A stretch of 64,000 bases of DNA from Actinomadura xylanilytica (GCF_030283145.1 NZ_JASNWE010000001.1:1053751-1117750); one strand, 5' to 3'; positions 42,837 through 51,997 are shown, counted from the first letter of the stretch. The notes: generated from the sequence alone by a model not told the origin. Program-made: numbers and translations.

Positions 42837-43427
42837 ATGACCCGGCCGATGCGGGCGGACGCGCGGCGCAACTACGAGCGCCTCATCTCCACCGCGCGGG
42901 CCGCGTTCCTGGAGCACGGCACCGACGCCTCGCTCGACGACATCGCCAAGCGCGCGGGCGTCGGCTCGGGCACGCTCTACCGCCACTTCCCGACCCGCGA
43001 CGACCTGCTGCACGCCGTGCTGGAGGACTGGATCGAGGGACTGCTCGGCCAGGCCCGCGACCTCGTCGAGAGCGACTCCCCCGCCGACGCGCTGGCCACC
43101 TGGCTGCGCACCTACCTGGCCGGGGTCTCCACCCAGAAGGGCACCTCGACCGTGCTCATCGGCGTCATGTCCTCACCGTGGGGCGCCACCAGCCTCGGCG
43201 GCTCCTCGGCGGCGATCTGCGAGGCCACCGAGCGGCTGCTCACCCGGGCCCAGGCCACCGGCCGCGTCCGCCCCGACGTCGACGCGCGCGACGTGGTCCG
43301 GATCGCCAACGCGGTCGGGATCGCCGCCGAGCGCACGGCCGCGCCCGCCGAGAACGCCTCCCGGATGCTGTCGGTCTTCCTCGACGGCCTGCGCCACGCC
43401 CCCGGCCCGGACGACCCCCCGCTCTGA
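42837..43427 (+). CDS. TetR-family repressor of the adjacent MFS pump
   Basis: A 196-residue TetR repressor. The DNA-binding domain covers residues 8-52 (NYERLISTARAAFLEHGTDA, LDDIAKRAGVGSGTLYRHFPTRDDL). The C-terminal domain has the common SetR-like form (TWLRTYLAGVSTQKGT). ATG 42837 follows GGAGGGCGAGG; a GTG five codons earlier overlaps it. Divergent from the pump, with the twin operators at 42763 and 42794, it almost surely represses both genes and is released by the drug exported. Confidence 0.9.
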   Translation: MTRPMRADARRNYERLISTARAAFLEHGTDASLDDIAKRAGVGSGTLYRHFPTRDDLLHAVLEDWIEGLLGQARDLVESDSPADALATWLRTYLAGVSTQKGTSTVLIGVMSSPWGATSLGGSSAAICEATERLLTRAQATGRVRPDVDARDVVRIANAVGIAAERTAAPAENASRMLSVFLDGLRHAPGPDDPPL

Positions 43428-43542
43428 CCCGCCCCCGGGATCGGTGCTGTCAGCTTCCTGTCACGTCGGCGCCGGAGCCGCGACGCGTGCTTAACGTGAT
43501 CGTCGGCACCGCCACGACGCGACCTGGGAGGCCCGATCACCC

Positions 43543-45177
43543 ATGGGCAGGCGACCCCCCGTCCCGCTCGCCGCGGGCGTCGGCGTGGGCCTCGGCCTGG
43601 CGCTCGCCGCGACCGGCTGCGGCGTGGACGCCTTCGCCGGGCCGCGGTCCGGCGGTCCCGGCACGCTGACCTTCGCGGTCAACGCCGAGCCGTCGACCTG
43701 CCTGGACCCGCACCAGGCCTCCACCGACACCGCCGCGCTGTTCACCCGCCCGGTGCTGGACTCGCTGGTGTCGATGGACGCGCGCGGCGCGATCCACCCG
43801 TGGCTGGCCCGGTCCTGGCGGGTCTCGGCCGACCAGCGGACCTACACCTTCGAGCTGCGCGGCGATGTGCGCTTCTCCGACGGGACCAGGTTCGACGCCG
43901 CCGCCGTGCGCGCCAACCTCGACCACGTGGCCGCGCCCGCGACCAAGTCGCAGCTCGCGATCGGGTTCCTCGGGCCGTACGCCGGGTCGACCGCGGTCGA
44001 CGCCGACACCGTCCAGGTGCGGCTGCGCGAGCCGTACGCGCCGCTGCTGTCGGCCCTGTCGACCGCCTACCTCGGCATCGAGTCGCCCGCCTCGATCGCG
44101 CGGGGCCAGGACGGGCTGTGCACCAGGGTCGTCGGCACCGGCCCGTTCACCATGCGGCCCTACGTCGTCCAGCAGGGTGTGGACTACCGCCGCAACCCCG
44201 GCTACCGGTGGGCGCCGCCGACCGCCGCGCACCAGGGCCCGGCCCGGCTGTCCCGGCTGCGGATCCGGGTGATCCCCGAGGACTCGGTGCGCCTCGGCGG
44301 CCTCCAGAGCGGCCAGTTCGACGCCATCGCGAGCGTGCCGCCGGTGACGGTGCGGCGCGTCCGGGCCGACCCCCGGCTGGCGGTGCTGGCGCGGCAGTCG
44401 CCCGGCGGCAACTACGCCTACTACCCCAACACCTCCCGCGGCCCGTTCTCGGACGTGCGGGTGCGGCGGGCGTTCCGCGCCGGCATCGACTTCCCGACGA
44501 TCGTGGAGCGGCTGTACTTCGGGGTCTTCCAGCCCGCCGCGAGCCCGCTGTCGCCCAGCACGGCGGGCTTCGACGGGTCGGTCCGGCCGCGGTACGACCC
44601 GGCCGAGGCGGCCCGGCTGCTGGACGAGGCGGGCTACACCGGACGCGACGCGCAGGGCTACCGGACCAAGGACGGGCGGACGCTCGCGCTGCGCTGGAAC
44701 TTCATCAAGGCCGTCGCGCGGGAGCAGCGCGACGTCCTCGGCGCCCAGGTGCAGGCGGCGGCCCGCCGCGCCGGGTTCCGCCTGGACATCGACAACACCC
44801 CCGTGGGCGAGGCGATCCAGCATTACAACAAGGGCGAGTACGACATGGGCGACACGAGCTGGCAGCGCGCCGACGCCGATATCCTGCGGTCGCTGTTCAG
44901 CACCGCCACCATCGCGTCCCCCGGCGCGTACGGGATGAACTACCCGCGCTACTCCACCCCCGACACCGACCGGTGGCTCGAGGGCGCCCTGGCCGAGCCG
45001 GACCCGGCCGAGCGCGCCGCGCTCTACGCCCAGGTGCAGCGGAAGGTGACCGACGACGCCGCGGTGTTCCCCGTCTACGTGTTCAACTACGTGCTCGGGG
45101 TGCAGCGCAGCGTGCAGGGCGTCCAGTGGGAGCCGCAGGGGTTCCCGCTCTTCTACGACGCGTGGATCCGGTCATGA
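43543..45177 (+). CDS. ABC transporter family 5 substrate-binding lipoprotein
   Basis: A 544-residue extracellular binding lipoprotein of the peptide/nickel (SBP_bac_5) class. The lipobox LAATGC ends at Cys26. The fold shows FAVNAEPSTCLDPHQAS, LARSWRVSADQRTYTFELR, GDVRFSDGTRFDAAAV, GTGPFTMRPYV and DPAEAARLLDEAGY. It binds a small solute such as a peptide, opine, metallophore or sulfur compound. GGGAGG at 43527-43532 supports ATG 43543. Its stop overlaps the next start (ATGA); it is the first of five tightly coupled genes. Confidence 0.9.
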   Translation: MGRRPPVPLAAGVGVGLGLALAATGCGVDAFAGPRSGGPGTLTFAVNAEPSTCLDPHQASTDTAALFTRPVLDSLVSMDARGAIHPWLARSWRVSADQRTYTFELRGDVRFSDGTRFDAAAVRANLDHVAAPATKSQLAIGFLGPYAGSTAVDADTVQVRLREPYAPLLSALSTAYLGIESPASIARGQDGLCTRVVGTGPFTMRPYVVQQGVDYRRNPGYRWAPPTAAHQGPARLSRLRIRVIPEDSVRLGGLQSGQFDAIASVPPVTVRRVRADPRLAVLARQSPGGNYAYYPNTSRGPFSDVRVRRAFRAGIDFPTIVERLYFGVFQPAASPLSPSTAGFDGSVRPRYDPAEAARLLDEAGYTGRDAQGYRTKDGRTLALRWNFIKAVAREQRDVLGAQVQAAARRAGFRLDIDNTPVGEAIQHYNKGEYDMGDTSWQRADADILRSLFSTATIASPGAYGMNYPRYSTPDTDRWLEGALAEPDPAERAALYAQVQRKVTDDAAVFPVYVFNYVLGVQRSVQGVQWEPQGFPLFYDAWIRS

Positions 45178-46094
45178 GGGCGCGGGCCGCGGGGGCGCGG
45201 CTCGGGCTCGCGGTGGTGGTGCTGTGGGGTGCGGTGACGGTCGGGTTCGCCGCGCTCCAGCTCATGGACGGCGGCACCCTCGACCTCATCCTCGGCACCT
45301 CGTCCCAGGCGACCCCCGAGGTGCGGCGGCAGATCATCGCCGACTACGGGCTGGACCGCTCCGTCCCCGAGCAGTACGCCACCTACCTGTGGCACGTGCT
45401 GCACGGCGACCTCGGGCGCTCCTACCAGCTCCGCGTCCCGGTGAGCGAGGCGATCGGCGACCAGCTCCCGGCCACGCTGGCGCTGACCTCCTGCGCGCTG
45501 GCCCTCGCGGTGGTGGTCGCGGTCGTGGTCGCCCTGCTCACCGCGCACCGCGCCCCCTGGCTGCGCGGCGGGTTCGCGGCGACCGAGACCGTCGCCCTGT
45601 CGGTGCCGCAGTTCTGGTTCGGCACCCTGCTGCTGATCGTCTTCTCGTTCACGCTGCGGCTGTTCCCGGCGGCGGGCGGGCTGGCGCTGCCCGCGGTCGC
45701 GCTCGCGGTGACCCCGGCCGGGATGCTCGCGCAGGTGCTGCGCAAGGGACTGGAGGACGCGCTGGACGAGCCGTTCGTGGTGACCGCGCGGGCGCGCGGG
45801 CTCGGCGACGGCGCGGTGCGGCTCCGGCACGCGCTCCGGCACGCGCTGCTGCCGGCGGTGACGCTCACCGGCTGGCTGATCGGCACCACGCTCGGCGGCG
45901 CCGTCGTGGTGGAGCAGGTCTTCTCCCGGCCCGGGATCGGGCGGCTGACGCTCACCGCCGTGACCAACAAGGACATGCCGGTGGTGATGGGCGTCGTGCT
46001 CGTCGCGGCCCTGGTGTACGTGACGTGCTCGCTGGCCGTGGACGTCCTGTACCGCCTGATCGATCCCCGGCTCCGGACGGAGGCCGCCGCATGA
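45174..46094 (+). CDS. ABC transporter permease (DppB-like)
   Basis: A 306-residue permease with six helices. N-terminal features are a first helix, a soluble loop (EVRRQIIADYGLDRSVPEQY, YLWHVLHGDLGRSYQLRVPV) and then the EAA-type loop FVVTARARGLGDGAVRLRHALRHALLPAVT. This is the typical DppB/OppB plan. ATG 45174 overlaps the stop of the binding protein (ATGA), and its own stop overlaps the next permease. Confidence 0.9.
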   Translation: MRARAAGARLGLAVVVLWGAVTVGFAALQLMDGGTLDLILGTSSQATPEVRRQIIADYGLDRSVPEQYATYLWHVLHGDLGRSYQLRVPVSEAIGDQLPATLALTSCALALAVVVAVVVALLTAHRAPWLRGGFAATETVALSVPQFWFGTLLLIVFSFTLRLFPAAGGLALPAVALAVTPAGMLAQVLRKGLEDALDEPFVVTARARGLGDGAVRLRHALRHALLPAVTLTGWLIGTTLGGAVVVEQVFSRPGIGRLTLTAVTNKDMPVVMGVVLVAALVYVTCSLAVDVLYRLIDPRLRTEAAA

Positions 46095-46930
46095 CCGCCC
46101 TTCCTCCCCCGTCCCGGCGCCCGCGGGTGCGGGCGGGCCTGTGGCTCGGCGCGGCCGTGCTGGCCGCGCTGGTCCTGGTCGCGCTCGTGCCCAGTCTGCT
46201 CGCCCCGCACTCGCCGACCGAGGCCGATCCGCTGCGCACGCTGCTGCCGCCGGGCGCGCACCACCCGCTCGGCACCGACCAGAACGGCCGCGACGTGCTC
46301 AGCCGGATGGTGCACGGGGCCCGGCCGTCGCTGCTCAGCGGCCTCGGCGCGTCCGGGCTCGCGCTGCTCGGCGGCACCGCGCTCGGGCTGCTGGCGGCGC
46401 GCGGCGGACGGGTCGCCGACCAGGTCGTCACCCGGGGGCTGGACGTGTTCATGGCGATCCCCGGCCTGCTGCTGGCGCTGCTGGTGATCGCCGTCGCCGG
46501 GCCCGGCACGCTCAACGTGGTCCTCGCCGTCGCGGTGCTGACCATGCCGGTGTACGCCCGCATCGTCCGCGCGCAGATCCTCCAGATCAGCCGCTCGGGA
46601 TACGTGGAGGGCGCGGTGACGCTGGGGGTGCGCCCGGCGGCCATCGTGTGGCGGCACGTGCTGCCGAACGCGCTGGGCCCGGTGCTGGTGCTGGCCACGC
46701 TGGGGGTCGGGTCGGCGATCGGGGCCGGTTCGACGCTGAGCTTCCTCGGCCTCGGGCCGCGCCCGCCCGCGCCGGAGTGGGGCGCGATGCTCGCCGACAG
46801 CCGCGGCTACTACGCGGTCGCGTGGTGGACGGCGGTCTTCCCCGGCGTCGCCATCACCGGCAGCGTGCTGGCGATCACCGTCGTGGGCCGGCATCTCCAG
46901 CGCCGGGTGGAAGGGAGGCGGGTGCCATGA
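46091..46930 (+). CDS. ABC transporter permease (DppC-like)
   Basis: A 279-residue permease of the DppC/OppC type. Features are PLGTDQNGRDVLSRMVHGARPSLL, GLDVFMAIPGLLLALLVIAV, the EAA loop YVEGAVTLGVRPAAIVWRHVLPNAL and the family-specific LSFLGLGPRPPAPEWGAML. ATGA overlaps link it to both neighbours. It pairs with the DppB-like permease to form the channel. Confidence 0.9.
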   Translation: MTALPPPSRRPRVRAGLWLGAAVLAALVLVALVPSLLAPHSPTEADPLRTLLPPGAHHPLGTDQNGRDVLSRMVHGARPSLLSGLGASGLALLGGTALGLLAARGGRVADQVVTRGLDVFMAIPGLLLALLVIAVAGPGTLNVVLAVAVLTMPVYARIVRAQILQISRSGYVEGAVTLGVRPAAIVWRHVLPNALGPVLVLATLGVGSAIGAGSTLSFLGLGPRPPAPEWGAMLADSRGYYAVAWWTAVFPGVAITGSVLAITVVGRHLQRRVEGRRVP

Positions 46931-48546
46931 CCGGGCCCCTGGTGGAGGCGCGCGGCCTGCGGATCGGCTTCGGCGCCGAGCGGGCCGTGCGGGAGGTGTC
47001 GTTCCGGATCGAGCCGGGCGAGTGCGTGGCGTTCGTCGGCGAGTCGGGGTCGGGCAAGAGCGTGACCGCGCGGAGCCTGGTCGGGCTGGCCGGGCCCGGG
47101 GCCGACGTGCGGGCCGAGCGGCTGGTCGTCGGCGGGACGGACGTGCGGCGGCTGCCCGAGCGGCGGTGGCGGTCGATCCGCGGCGGCGTGGTCGGGCTGG
47201 TGCTCCAGGACGCGCTGGTCTCCCTGGACCCGCTGCGGCCCGTCGGCGCCGAGATCGCCGAGACGCTGCGGCGGCACCGCGCCGCGCCGCGCGGGCGGGT
47301 GCGCGAGCGCACGATCGAGCTGCTGGCGACCGTCGGCGTCCCCGAACCCGGGCTGCGCGCGCGGCAGCGCCCGCACCAGCTCTCGGGCGGGCTGCGGCAG
47401 CGCGCGCTGATCGCCTCGGCGATCGCCGCGGACCCGGCGCTGCTCATCGCCGACGAGCCCACCACCGCGCTGGACGTGACCGTCCAGGCGCAGATCCTGG
47501 ACCTGCTCGCCGAGCGCAAGCGGGCGGGCACCGCGCTGCTGCTGATCAGCCACGACCTCGCGGTGGTGGCGCGGCTCGCCGACCGGGTGCACGTCATGAA
47601 GGACGGCGCGTTCGTCGAGGAGGGACCGGTCCGGGAAGTGCTGCGCGCGCCGCGGCACCCGTACACGCGGACGCTGCTGGCGGCGATCCCGTCCGAGCGC
47701 ACCCGCGGCTCCCGCCTCACCGTGACCGCCGAGCCCGGCCCCGCCGCCGCGTCCGCCCCCGGTCCTGCGCCGGGCCGGGAGGCCGCGCGGAAGGTGGTGG
47801 TCGAGGCGGACGGGCTGGTCAAGGCGTTCGGCGACCGCCGGGCGGTGGACGAGGTGTCCTTCCGGCTGCACGCGGGCGAGACGCTCGGGATTGTCGGGGA
47901 GTCGGGATCGGGCAAGACCACCGTGGCGCGGCTCGTCCTCGGCCTGGTGCCGCCGGACGGCGGCGAGGTCCGGCTGGACGGGGCGCCGTGGAGCGCGCTC
48001 TCCGAAAGCGGTCGGCGGCCCCGGCGGCGGGAGATCCAGCTCGTGCACCAGGATCCGCTCAGCTCGTTCGACCCCCGGCTGACGGTGCGGCGGCTGCTCA
48101 ACGAGGCGCTGCGCGACGGCGGGCCGTCGCGGGCGACGCTGCTCGATCAGGTGAGGCTCTCCCCGGCGCTGCTGGACCGGCGGCCCAGGGAGCTGTCCGG
48201 CGGGCAGCGGCAGCGGCTGGCGATCGCCCGCGCGCTCGCGCCGTCCCCGCGGGTGCTGGTCTGCGACGAGCCGGTCTCGGCGCTGGACGTGTCGGTGCAG
48301 GCGCAGGTGCTGGACCTGCTCGCCGACCTCCAGGCCCGTCTCGGGGTGGCGTACCTGTTCGTCTCGCACCACCTGGGAGTGGTCCACCACCTGAGCGACC
48401 GGGTGCTGGTGATGCGCGGCGGACGGGTGGTGGAGGCGGGCCCGGTGGGACGCGTCCTGACCAGGCCGGCCACCGCCTACACCCGCGAGCTGGTCGCGGC
48501 TATCCCCCGGCTGGACGGGGCGGACGCTGGCGAGCCGGTGGCGTGA
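46927..48546 (+). CDS. ABC transporter ATPase with two fused nucleotide-binding domains
   Basis: A 539-residue fusion of DppD- and DppF-like ATPases. Domain 1 has Walker A GESGSGKS (38-45), LSGGLRQRALIAS (signature LSGGL instead of LSGGQ) and LLIADEPTTALDVT. Domain 2 has Walker A GESGSGKT (324-331), LSGGQRQRLAIARAL and LVCDEPVSALDVS. A Pro/Ala linker at about 265-285 joins them. It powers uptake through the two permeases. The start overlaps the permease stop (ATGA) and the end overlaps the FAD protein start (GTGA). Confidence 0.9.
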   Translation: MTGPLVEARGLRIGFGAERAVREVSFRIEPGECVAFVGESGSGKSVTARSLVGLAGPGADVRAERLVVGGTDVRRLPERRWRSIRGGVVGLVLQDALVSLDPLRPVGAEIAETLRRHRAAPRGRVRERTIELLATVGVPEPGLRARQRPHQLSGGLRQRALIASAIAADPALLIADEPTTALDVTVQAQILDLLAERKRAGTALLLISHDLAVVARLADRVHVMKDGAFVEEGPVREVLRAPRHPYTRTLLAAIPSERTRGSRLTVTAEPGPAAASAPGPAPGREAARKVVVEADGLVKAFGDRRAVDEVSFRLHAGETLGIVGESGSGKTTVARLVLGLVPPDGGEVRLDGAPWSALSESGRRPRRREIQLVHQDPLSSFDPRLTVRRLLNEALRDGGPSRATLLDQVRLSPALLDRRPRELSGGQRQRLAIARALAPSPRVLVCDEPVSALDVSVQAQVLDLLADLQARLGVAYLFVSHHLGVVHHLSDRVLVMRGGRVVEAGPVGRVLTRPATAYTRELVAAIPRLDGADAGEPVA

Positions 48547-50417
48547 CCGTGGAACCGCTGCGGATCGTGGTGGTCGGCGCCGGGCCCGGCGGCACCGTGA
48601 TGGCCGGGCGGCTGGCCGCCAACGCGCCGGACCTGGTCGGCGACCGTCCGCTGGAGCTGCACCTGGTCGACCCGTACCCGCCGGGCGGCGGCCGGGTGTG
48701 GCGGCGGGAGCAGTCCCGGCTGCTGTGGATGAACTCCCAGGCCCGCGAGATCACCATGTTCACCGACGACACCGTCCGGATGGAGGGGCCGGTGCGGCCC
48801 GGGCCGTCCATCGTGGAGTGGGGGGCGGCCCGGGGCCGGCCGATGGACCCGGCGCACTTCCCGTCCCGGCGGGAGCAGAACGCCTACCTGGGATGGTGCT
48901 TCGAGCAGGTCGCCGAGACCGCCCCGGCGAACGTCCGGGTGCGGGTGCACCGGGCGACCGCCGTCGACCTCACCGAGTCCGGCGACCGGCAGTTCGTCCG
49001 GCTGGCCGGCAGGGGCGCGGGGGCGGGGGCGGTTCTGGCGGCGGACGCGGTGCTGCTCGTCCAGGGGTCGCTGCACACCGAGCCCGACCCCGCGCAGCGC
49101 GGGCTCGCCGCGTACGCGGGCGAGCACGGGCTGATGTACGTGCCGCCGCACTACGCGGCCGACGCGGACCTGGACGCGGTGCCGGCGGGCGAGCCGGTCG
49201 TCATGCGCGGCATGGGCCTGACGTTCGTCGACGACATGGCGCTGCTGGCCGAGGGGCGCGGCGGCCGGTTCGAGCCCGGTCCGGGCGGCGCGCTCACCTA
49301 CCGGCCGTCCGGCCGCGAGCCGGTCATGTACCCGGGGTCGCGGCGCGGCGTCCCGTACCTGTCCAAGATCACCTATGCGCGGGACGGCGTGCCGCGCCCC
49401 GCGCCCCGCTACCTGACGCCCGGGACGGCCGAGGCCCTCTACGCGCGGTCCGGACCGCTCGACCTCGAACGGGACCTGTGGCCCCTGGCCGCCAAGGAGC
49501 TGGGGCACTTCTACTACCACCGGCTGTTCACCGCGCACCCCGAGCGGACGTCGCGGAGCTGGGCCTCGTTCCTGGCCGCCTACGACGGACTCGTCTGGGA
49601 CGGCCCGGAACGGGCGGCGCTGGTGGCCGCCTCGGTCCCCGGCGAGGGCGACCGGCTGGACGTCCGGGCGCTGCTCGACCCCGCGTCCGGCCTGCGGTTC
49701 GGCGCGTCCGGGGGCGCTGCCGGGGGCGCGCCCGAGGAGCTGCGACGGTGGCTGCGCGGCTATATCGCGGGCAACGCGGCCAGGCACTCCGACCCGTCCC
49801 ACAGCGCCGACCTCGCCCTGCTCGACGGGCTGCTGACGGTGTTCGGGGTGATCCTCGGGCTGATCGACCGCGGCCTGCTGTCGGCGCGCTCGCACGCTGA
49901 GGAGCTGTTCGAGTGGTTCCAGAGCGTGTTCAGCTACTGCACCAGCGGCCCGCCGCCGCGGCGGCTGCGGGAGCTGGAGGCGCTGTCGCGCGCCGGGATC
50001 GTCCGGTTCATGGGGCCTGGGCTGAGGGTGGAGGCGCGCGACGGCGTGTTCGCCGCGTCCGGCACCCATGTGCCCGAGCCCGTGCGCGCGCGGGTGCTGA
50101 TCGATTCCCGGCAGCCGTCGGCGAGCCTCGCGCGCGTCCGCGACCCGCTGCTGCGCGGGCTGTACGAGCGGGGCGAGGCCACCGCCGAGACCCTCGTCGG
50201 CGCGGACGGGACGCCTTACCCGCTGGGCCGGCTCGCGGTGCGGGGCCACCGGCTGGTGGACGCGCGCGGGCGGGCCCATCCGCGCCGGTACGCGCTGGGC
50301 GCGCGGGTGGGCCAGGGCCTGCTGATGGCGGGGTTCAACCGGCCGCGCGCGAACGGCTCGTCCTTCCGCACCGCCGATGCGCTGGCCCGGACGATCCTCA
50401 CCGGCCTGCGCCGATGA
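48543..50417 (+). CDS. FAD/NAD(P)-binding protein (NAD_binding_9 type)
   Basis: A 624-residue flavoprotein. The N-terminal dinucleotide motif is IVVVGAGPGGTVMAGRLA (8-25); next come LVDPYPPGGGRVWR and LLWMNSQAREITMF, typical of the FAD-NAD(P)-binding family found in actinobacterial and proteobacterial transport operons. The middle and C-terminal regions are helical, with a conserved-looking LFEWFQSVFSYCTSGPPPRR. It may be an N- or S-oxygenase or dehydrogenase acting on the imported compound. GTG 48543 lies within the ATPase stop, so it is part of the transporter operon. Its 3' end overlaps the convergent GNAT gene by 20 bases. Substrate unknown. Confidence 0.8.
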   Translation: MTVEPLRIVVVGAGPGGTVMAGRLAANAPDLVGDRPLELHLVDPYPPGGGRVWRREQSRLLWMNSQAREITMFTDDTVRMEGPVRPGPSIVEWGAARGRPMDPAHFPSRREQNAYLGWCFEQVAETAPANVRVRVHRATAVDLTESGDRQFVRLAGRGAGAGAVLAADAVLLVQGSLHTEPDPAQRGLAAYAGEHGLMYVPPHYAADADLDAVPAGEPVVMRGMGLTFVDDMALLAEGRGGRFEPGPGGALTYRPSGREPVMYPGSRRGVPYLSKITYARDGVPRPAPRYLTPGTAEALYARSGPLDLERDLWPLAAKELGHFYYHRLFTAHPERTSRSWASFLAAYDGLVWDGPERAALVAASVPGEGDRLDVRALLDPASGLRFGASGGAAGGAPEELRRWLRGYIAGNAARHSDPSHSADLALLDGLLTVFGVILGLIDRGLLSARSHAEELFEWFQSVFSYCTSGPPPRRLRELEALSRAGIVRFMGPGLRVEARDGVFAASGTHVPEPVRARVLIDSRQPSASLARVRDPLLRGLYERGEATAETLVGADGTPYPLGRLAVRGHRLVDARGRAHPRRYALGARVGQGLLMAGFNRPRANGSSFRTADALARTILTGLRR

Positions 50418-50877
50418 CCTTCTCGAAGCACGCCGAGTAGCTCAGCCGGTCGTAGGGCGGGAAGACGGGGATCGGGGTGTAGCCCGCCCGCTCGTAGAGC
50501 CGCACGGCCTCCGGCTGCCGGTCGCCCGTCTGGAGGACGATCCGCGCCGCGCCGAGGTCGCGGGCCGCCTCGTCCGCCGCCGCCAGCAGGGCCGACGACA
50601 CGCCGTGGCCGCGGTGCCCGGGGTCCACGTACATCCGCTTGAGCTCCAGGTCGGGGCCGGTCCAACGCAGCGCGAGGTGCCCGACGGGGAGGCCGCCCGG
50701 GGTGAACGCGACCCCGGTGTAGGCGACGTCGCCGTCCGCCGGGTCGGGGTCCAGCGGACGGCCCGGGACGGACGGGAGCCGGTCGGCGTAGCGCTCCCTC
50801 AGCTCGGTGATCAGCCGGGCCCGGAGCCGGGCGGCGGCCGGATGGTCCCAGGCCACGGCCCGCACGACCGCGCCCAT
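50398..50877 (-). CDS. GNAT-family N-acetyltransferase
   Basis: A 159-residue GNAT enzyme. The acetyl-CoA motif A is LKRMYVDPGHRGHGVSSALL (79-98) with the R-G-x-G pyrophosphate loop, followed by ARIVLQTGDRQPEAVRLYERAGY. It transfers an acetyl group to an amine. Its ATG overlaps the stop of the monooxygenase gene by one base (TGATG), so the two are made together. That pairing recalls the bacterial S-alkylcysteine route, where an N-acetylated substrate is cleaved by a luciferase-type monooxygenase after ABC import. Confidence 0.82.
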   Translation of the reverse strand: MGAVVRAVAWDHPAAARLRARLITELRERYADRLPSVPGRPLDPDPADGDVAYTGVAFTPGGLPVGHLALRWTGPDLELKRMYVDPGHRGHGVSSALLAAADEAARDLGAARIVLQTGDRQPEAVRLYERAGYTPIPVFPPYDRLSYSACFEKVIGAGR

Positions 50878-51914
50878 CAGGCCGCCGCCCGGCCGGCCGG
50901 GCGCGCGAGCCCGAGGCGCCCGCGCAGGGTCGCCGCCCCGTAGGCGGTCCGGAACGCCCCGCGGCGGCGCAGCTCGGGCAGGACGTGGCCGGTGATCGCC
51001 GTCAGGTCGTCCGGGAGGGCGCCGGGACGCAGCCGGAACCCGTCCAGCCCGGCGTCCCGCCAGTCGAGCATCAGGTCGGCGAGTTCTCCGGGCGTGCCGG
51101 TGAAGACCGCCGCGTCGGACGGGCACGGCGCGCCGAGCAGAGCGTCCAGGCGGGCCTTGCGGGCGGCGTCGAGGAACACGACCAGGTCGCCGTAGACGCG
51201 CAGGGGGGCGCCGGTCCGGCCCTCGGCGGCCTCGGCCGCGCGGACCTGCCCGACGATGCTGCGCGCCTGCTCCCGGTCGTGCGGGGTGACCATGACGAGG
51301 TCGGCGCCGCGCGCGGCGAACCGGTACGGGAGCGGCGCGTGCGCGAGCGCGATGACCGGCGGCTGACCCTGCGGTGACACCGGCGGGCGCTCGCGCCAGA
51401 GGCGGCGGACCTCGCGGGCGGCGCCGGCGGCCTGTTCCAGCAGCGGGCCGAGGCCCGCGGTGCCGTCCAGCTCGCCGGGCCGCAGCGCCCGCGCGGGCTC
51501 GGCGCCGAAGCCGGGCGCCTCGGCGCGCCGTCCGGCCTGGACGCGCCATCCGGTGCGGCCCCGGCCGAGCCGGTCGAGGGTGCCGAGCGCGGAGGCGATC
51601 CGGGCCGGCTCGGTGTACAGGGTGGTCACGGTCGGGACGATCCCGATCCGGGACGTCGCCGCCAGCAGGCGCGCGGCCACCAGCGCCATGTCGGGACGGC
51701 CCCGCACCGGGCCGTTCCCGTCCGTGCCGGGTTGCAGGACGAGGGCGTCCTCAAGGGTCAGGAAGTCGGCCAGGCCGCGTTCGGCCTCGGCGGCGAGCGC
51801 GGTCCAGTGGGAGGGGGCGAACGGTCCGGGCGGGGCGGCGGCCGGGTCGCGCCAGGCGGCGGGGTGCCATCCGCAGCCGTCCAGCGCCAGGGCGACATGC
51901 AGGTGATCGCTCAC
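50877..51914 (-). CDS. LLM-class flavin-dependent monooxygenase
   Basis: A 345-residue luciferase-like protein of the family common in sulfur- or amino-compound-scavenging loci. Features: LALDGCGWHPAAWR, LADFLTLEDALVLQPGTDG, ARLLAATSRIGIVPTVTTLYTEPA, LGTLDRLGRGRTGWRVQ and a late FRLRPGALPDDL...VLPELRRRGAF. It needs reduced FMN from elsewhere. It is translated before the GNAT gene and converges on the ABC/FAD operon. The GTG at 51914 is six bases after a TAGGCT element and lacks a ribosome site, so it is probably leaderless. Confidence 0.82.
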   Translation of the reverse strand: MSDHLHVALALDGCGWHPAAWRDPAAAPPGPFAPSHWTALAAEAERGLADFLTLEDALVLQPGTDGNGPVRGRPDMALVAARLLAATSRIGIVPTVTTLYTEPARIASALGTLDRLGRGRTGWRVQAGRRAEAPGFGAEPARALRPGELDGTAGLGPLLEQAAGAAREVRRLWRERPPVSPQGQPPVIALAHAPLPYRFAARGADLVMVTPHDREQARSIVGQVRAAEAAEGRTGAPLRVYGDLVVFLDAARKARLDALLGAPCPSDAAVFTGTPGELADLMLDWRDAGLDGFRLRPGALPDDLTAITGHVLPELRRRGAFRTAYGAATLRGRLGLARPAGRAAA

Positions 51915-51926
51915 CCGACCAGCCTA
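51915..51926 (-). promoter_or_regulatory. -10 element giving a leaderless monooxygenase transcript
   Basis: On the minus strand TAGGCT (51926 to 51921) is followed by six bases and then GTG. That places the expected transcription start on the first base of the start codon. Confidence 0.5.
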
Positions 51927-51979
51927 ACCAGATGGTCCTATGTCGCACCTTGGCCGGATCTGGACCTCTTGTCCGTCAA

Positions 51980-51997
51980 CCAAGCGTGCGCTAGGTT
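51980..51997 (+). promoter_or_regulatory. Degenerate KstR2-like operator merged with the -10 of the 52006 operon
   Basis: CCAAGCGTGCGCTAGG (51980-51995) differs from the strong 16-bp operator at two positions. One of them turns the right arm into TAGGTT (51992-51997), a -10 hexamer eight bases ahead of ATG 52006. The same merging occurs at 35363-35380. Confidence 0.6.
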
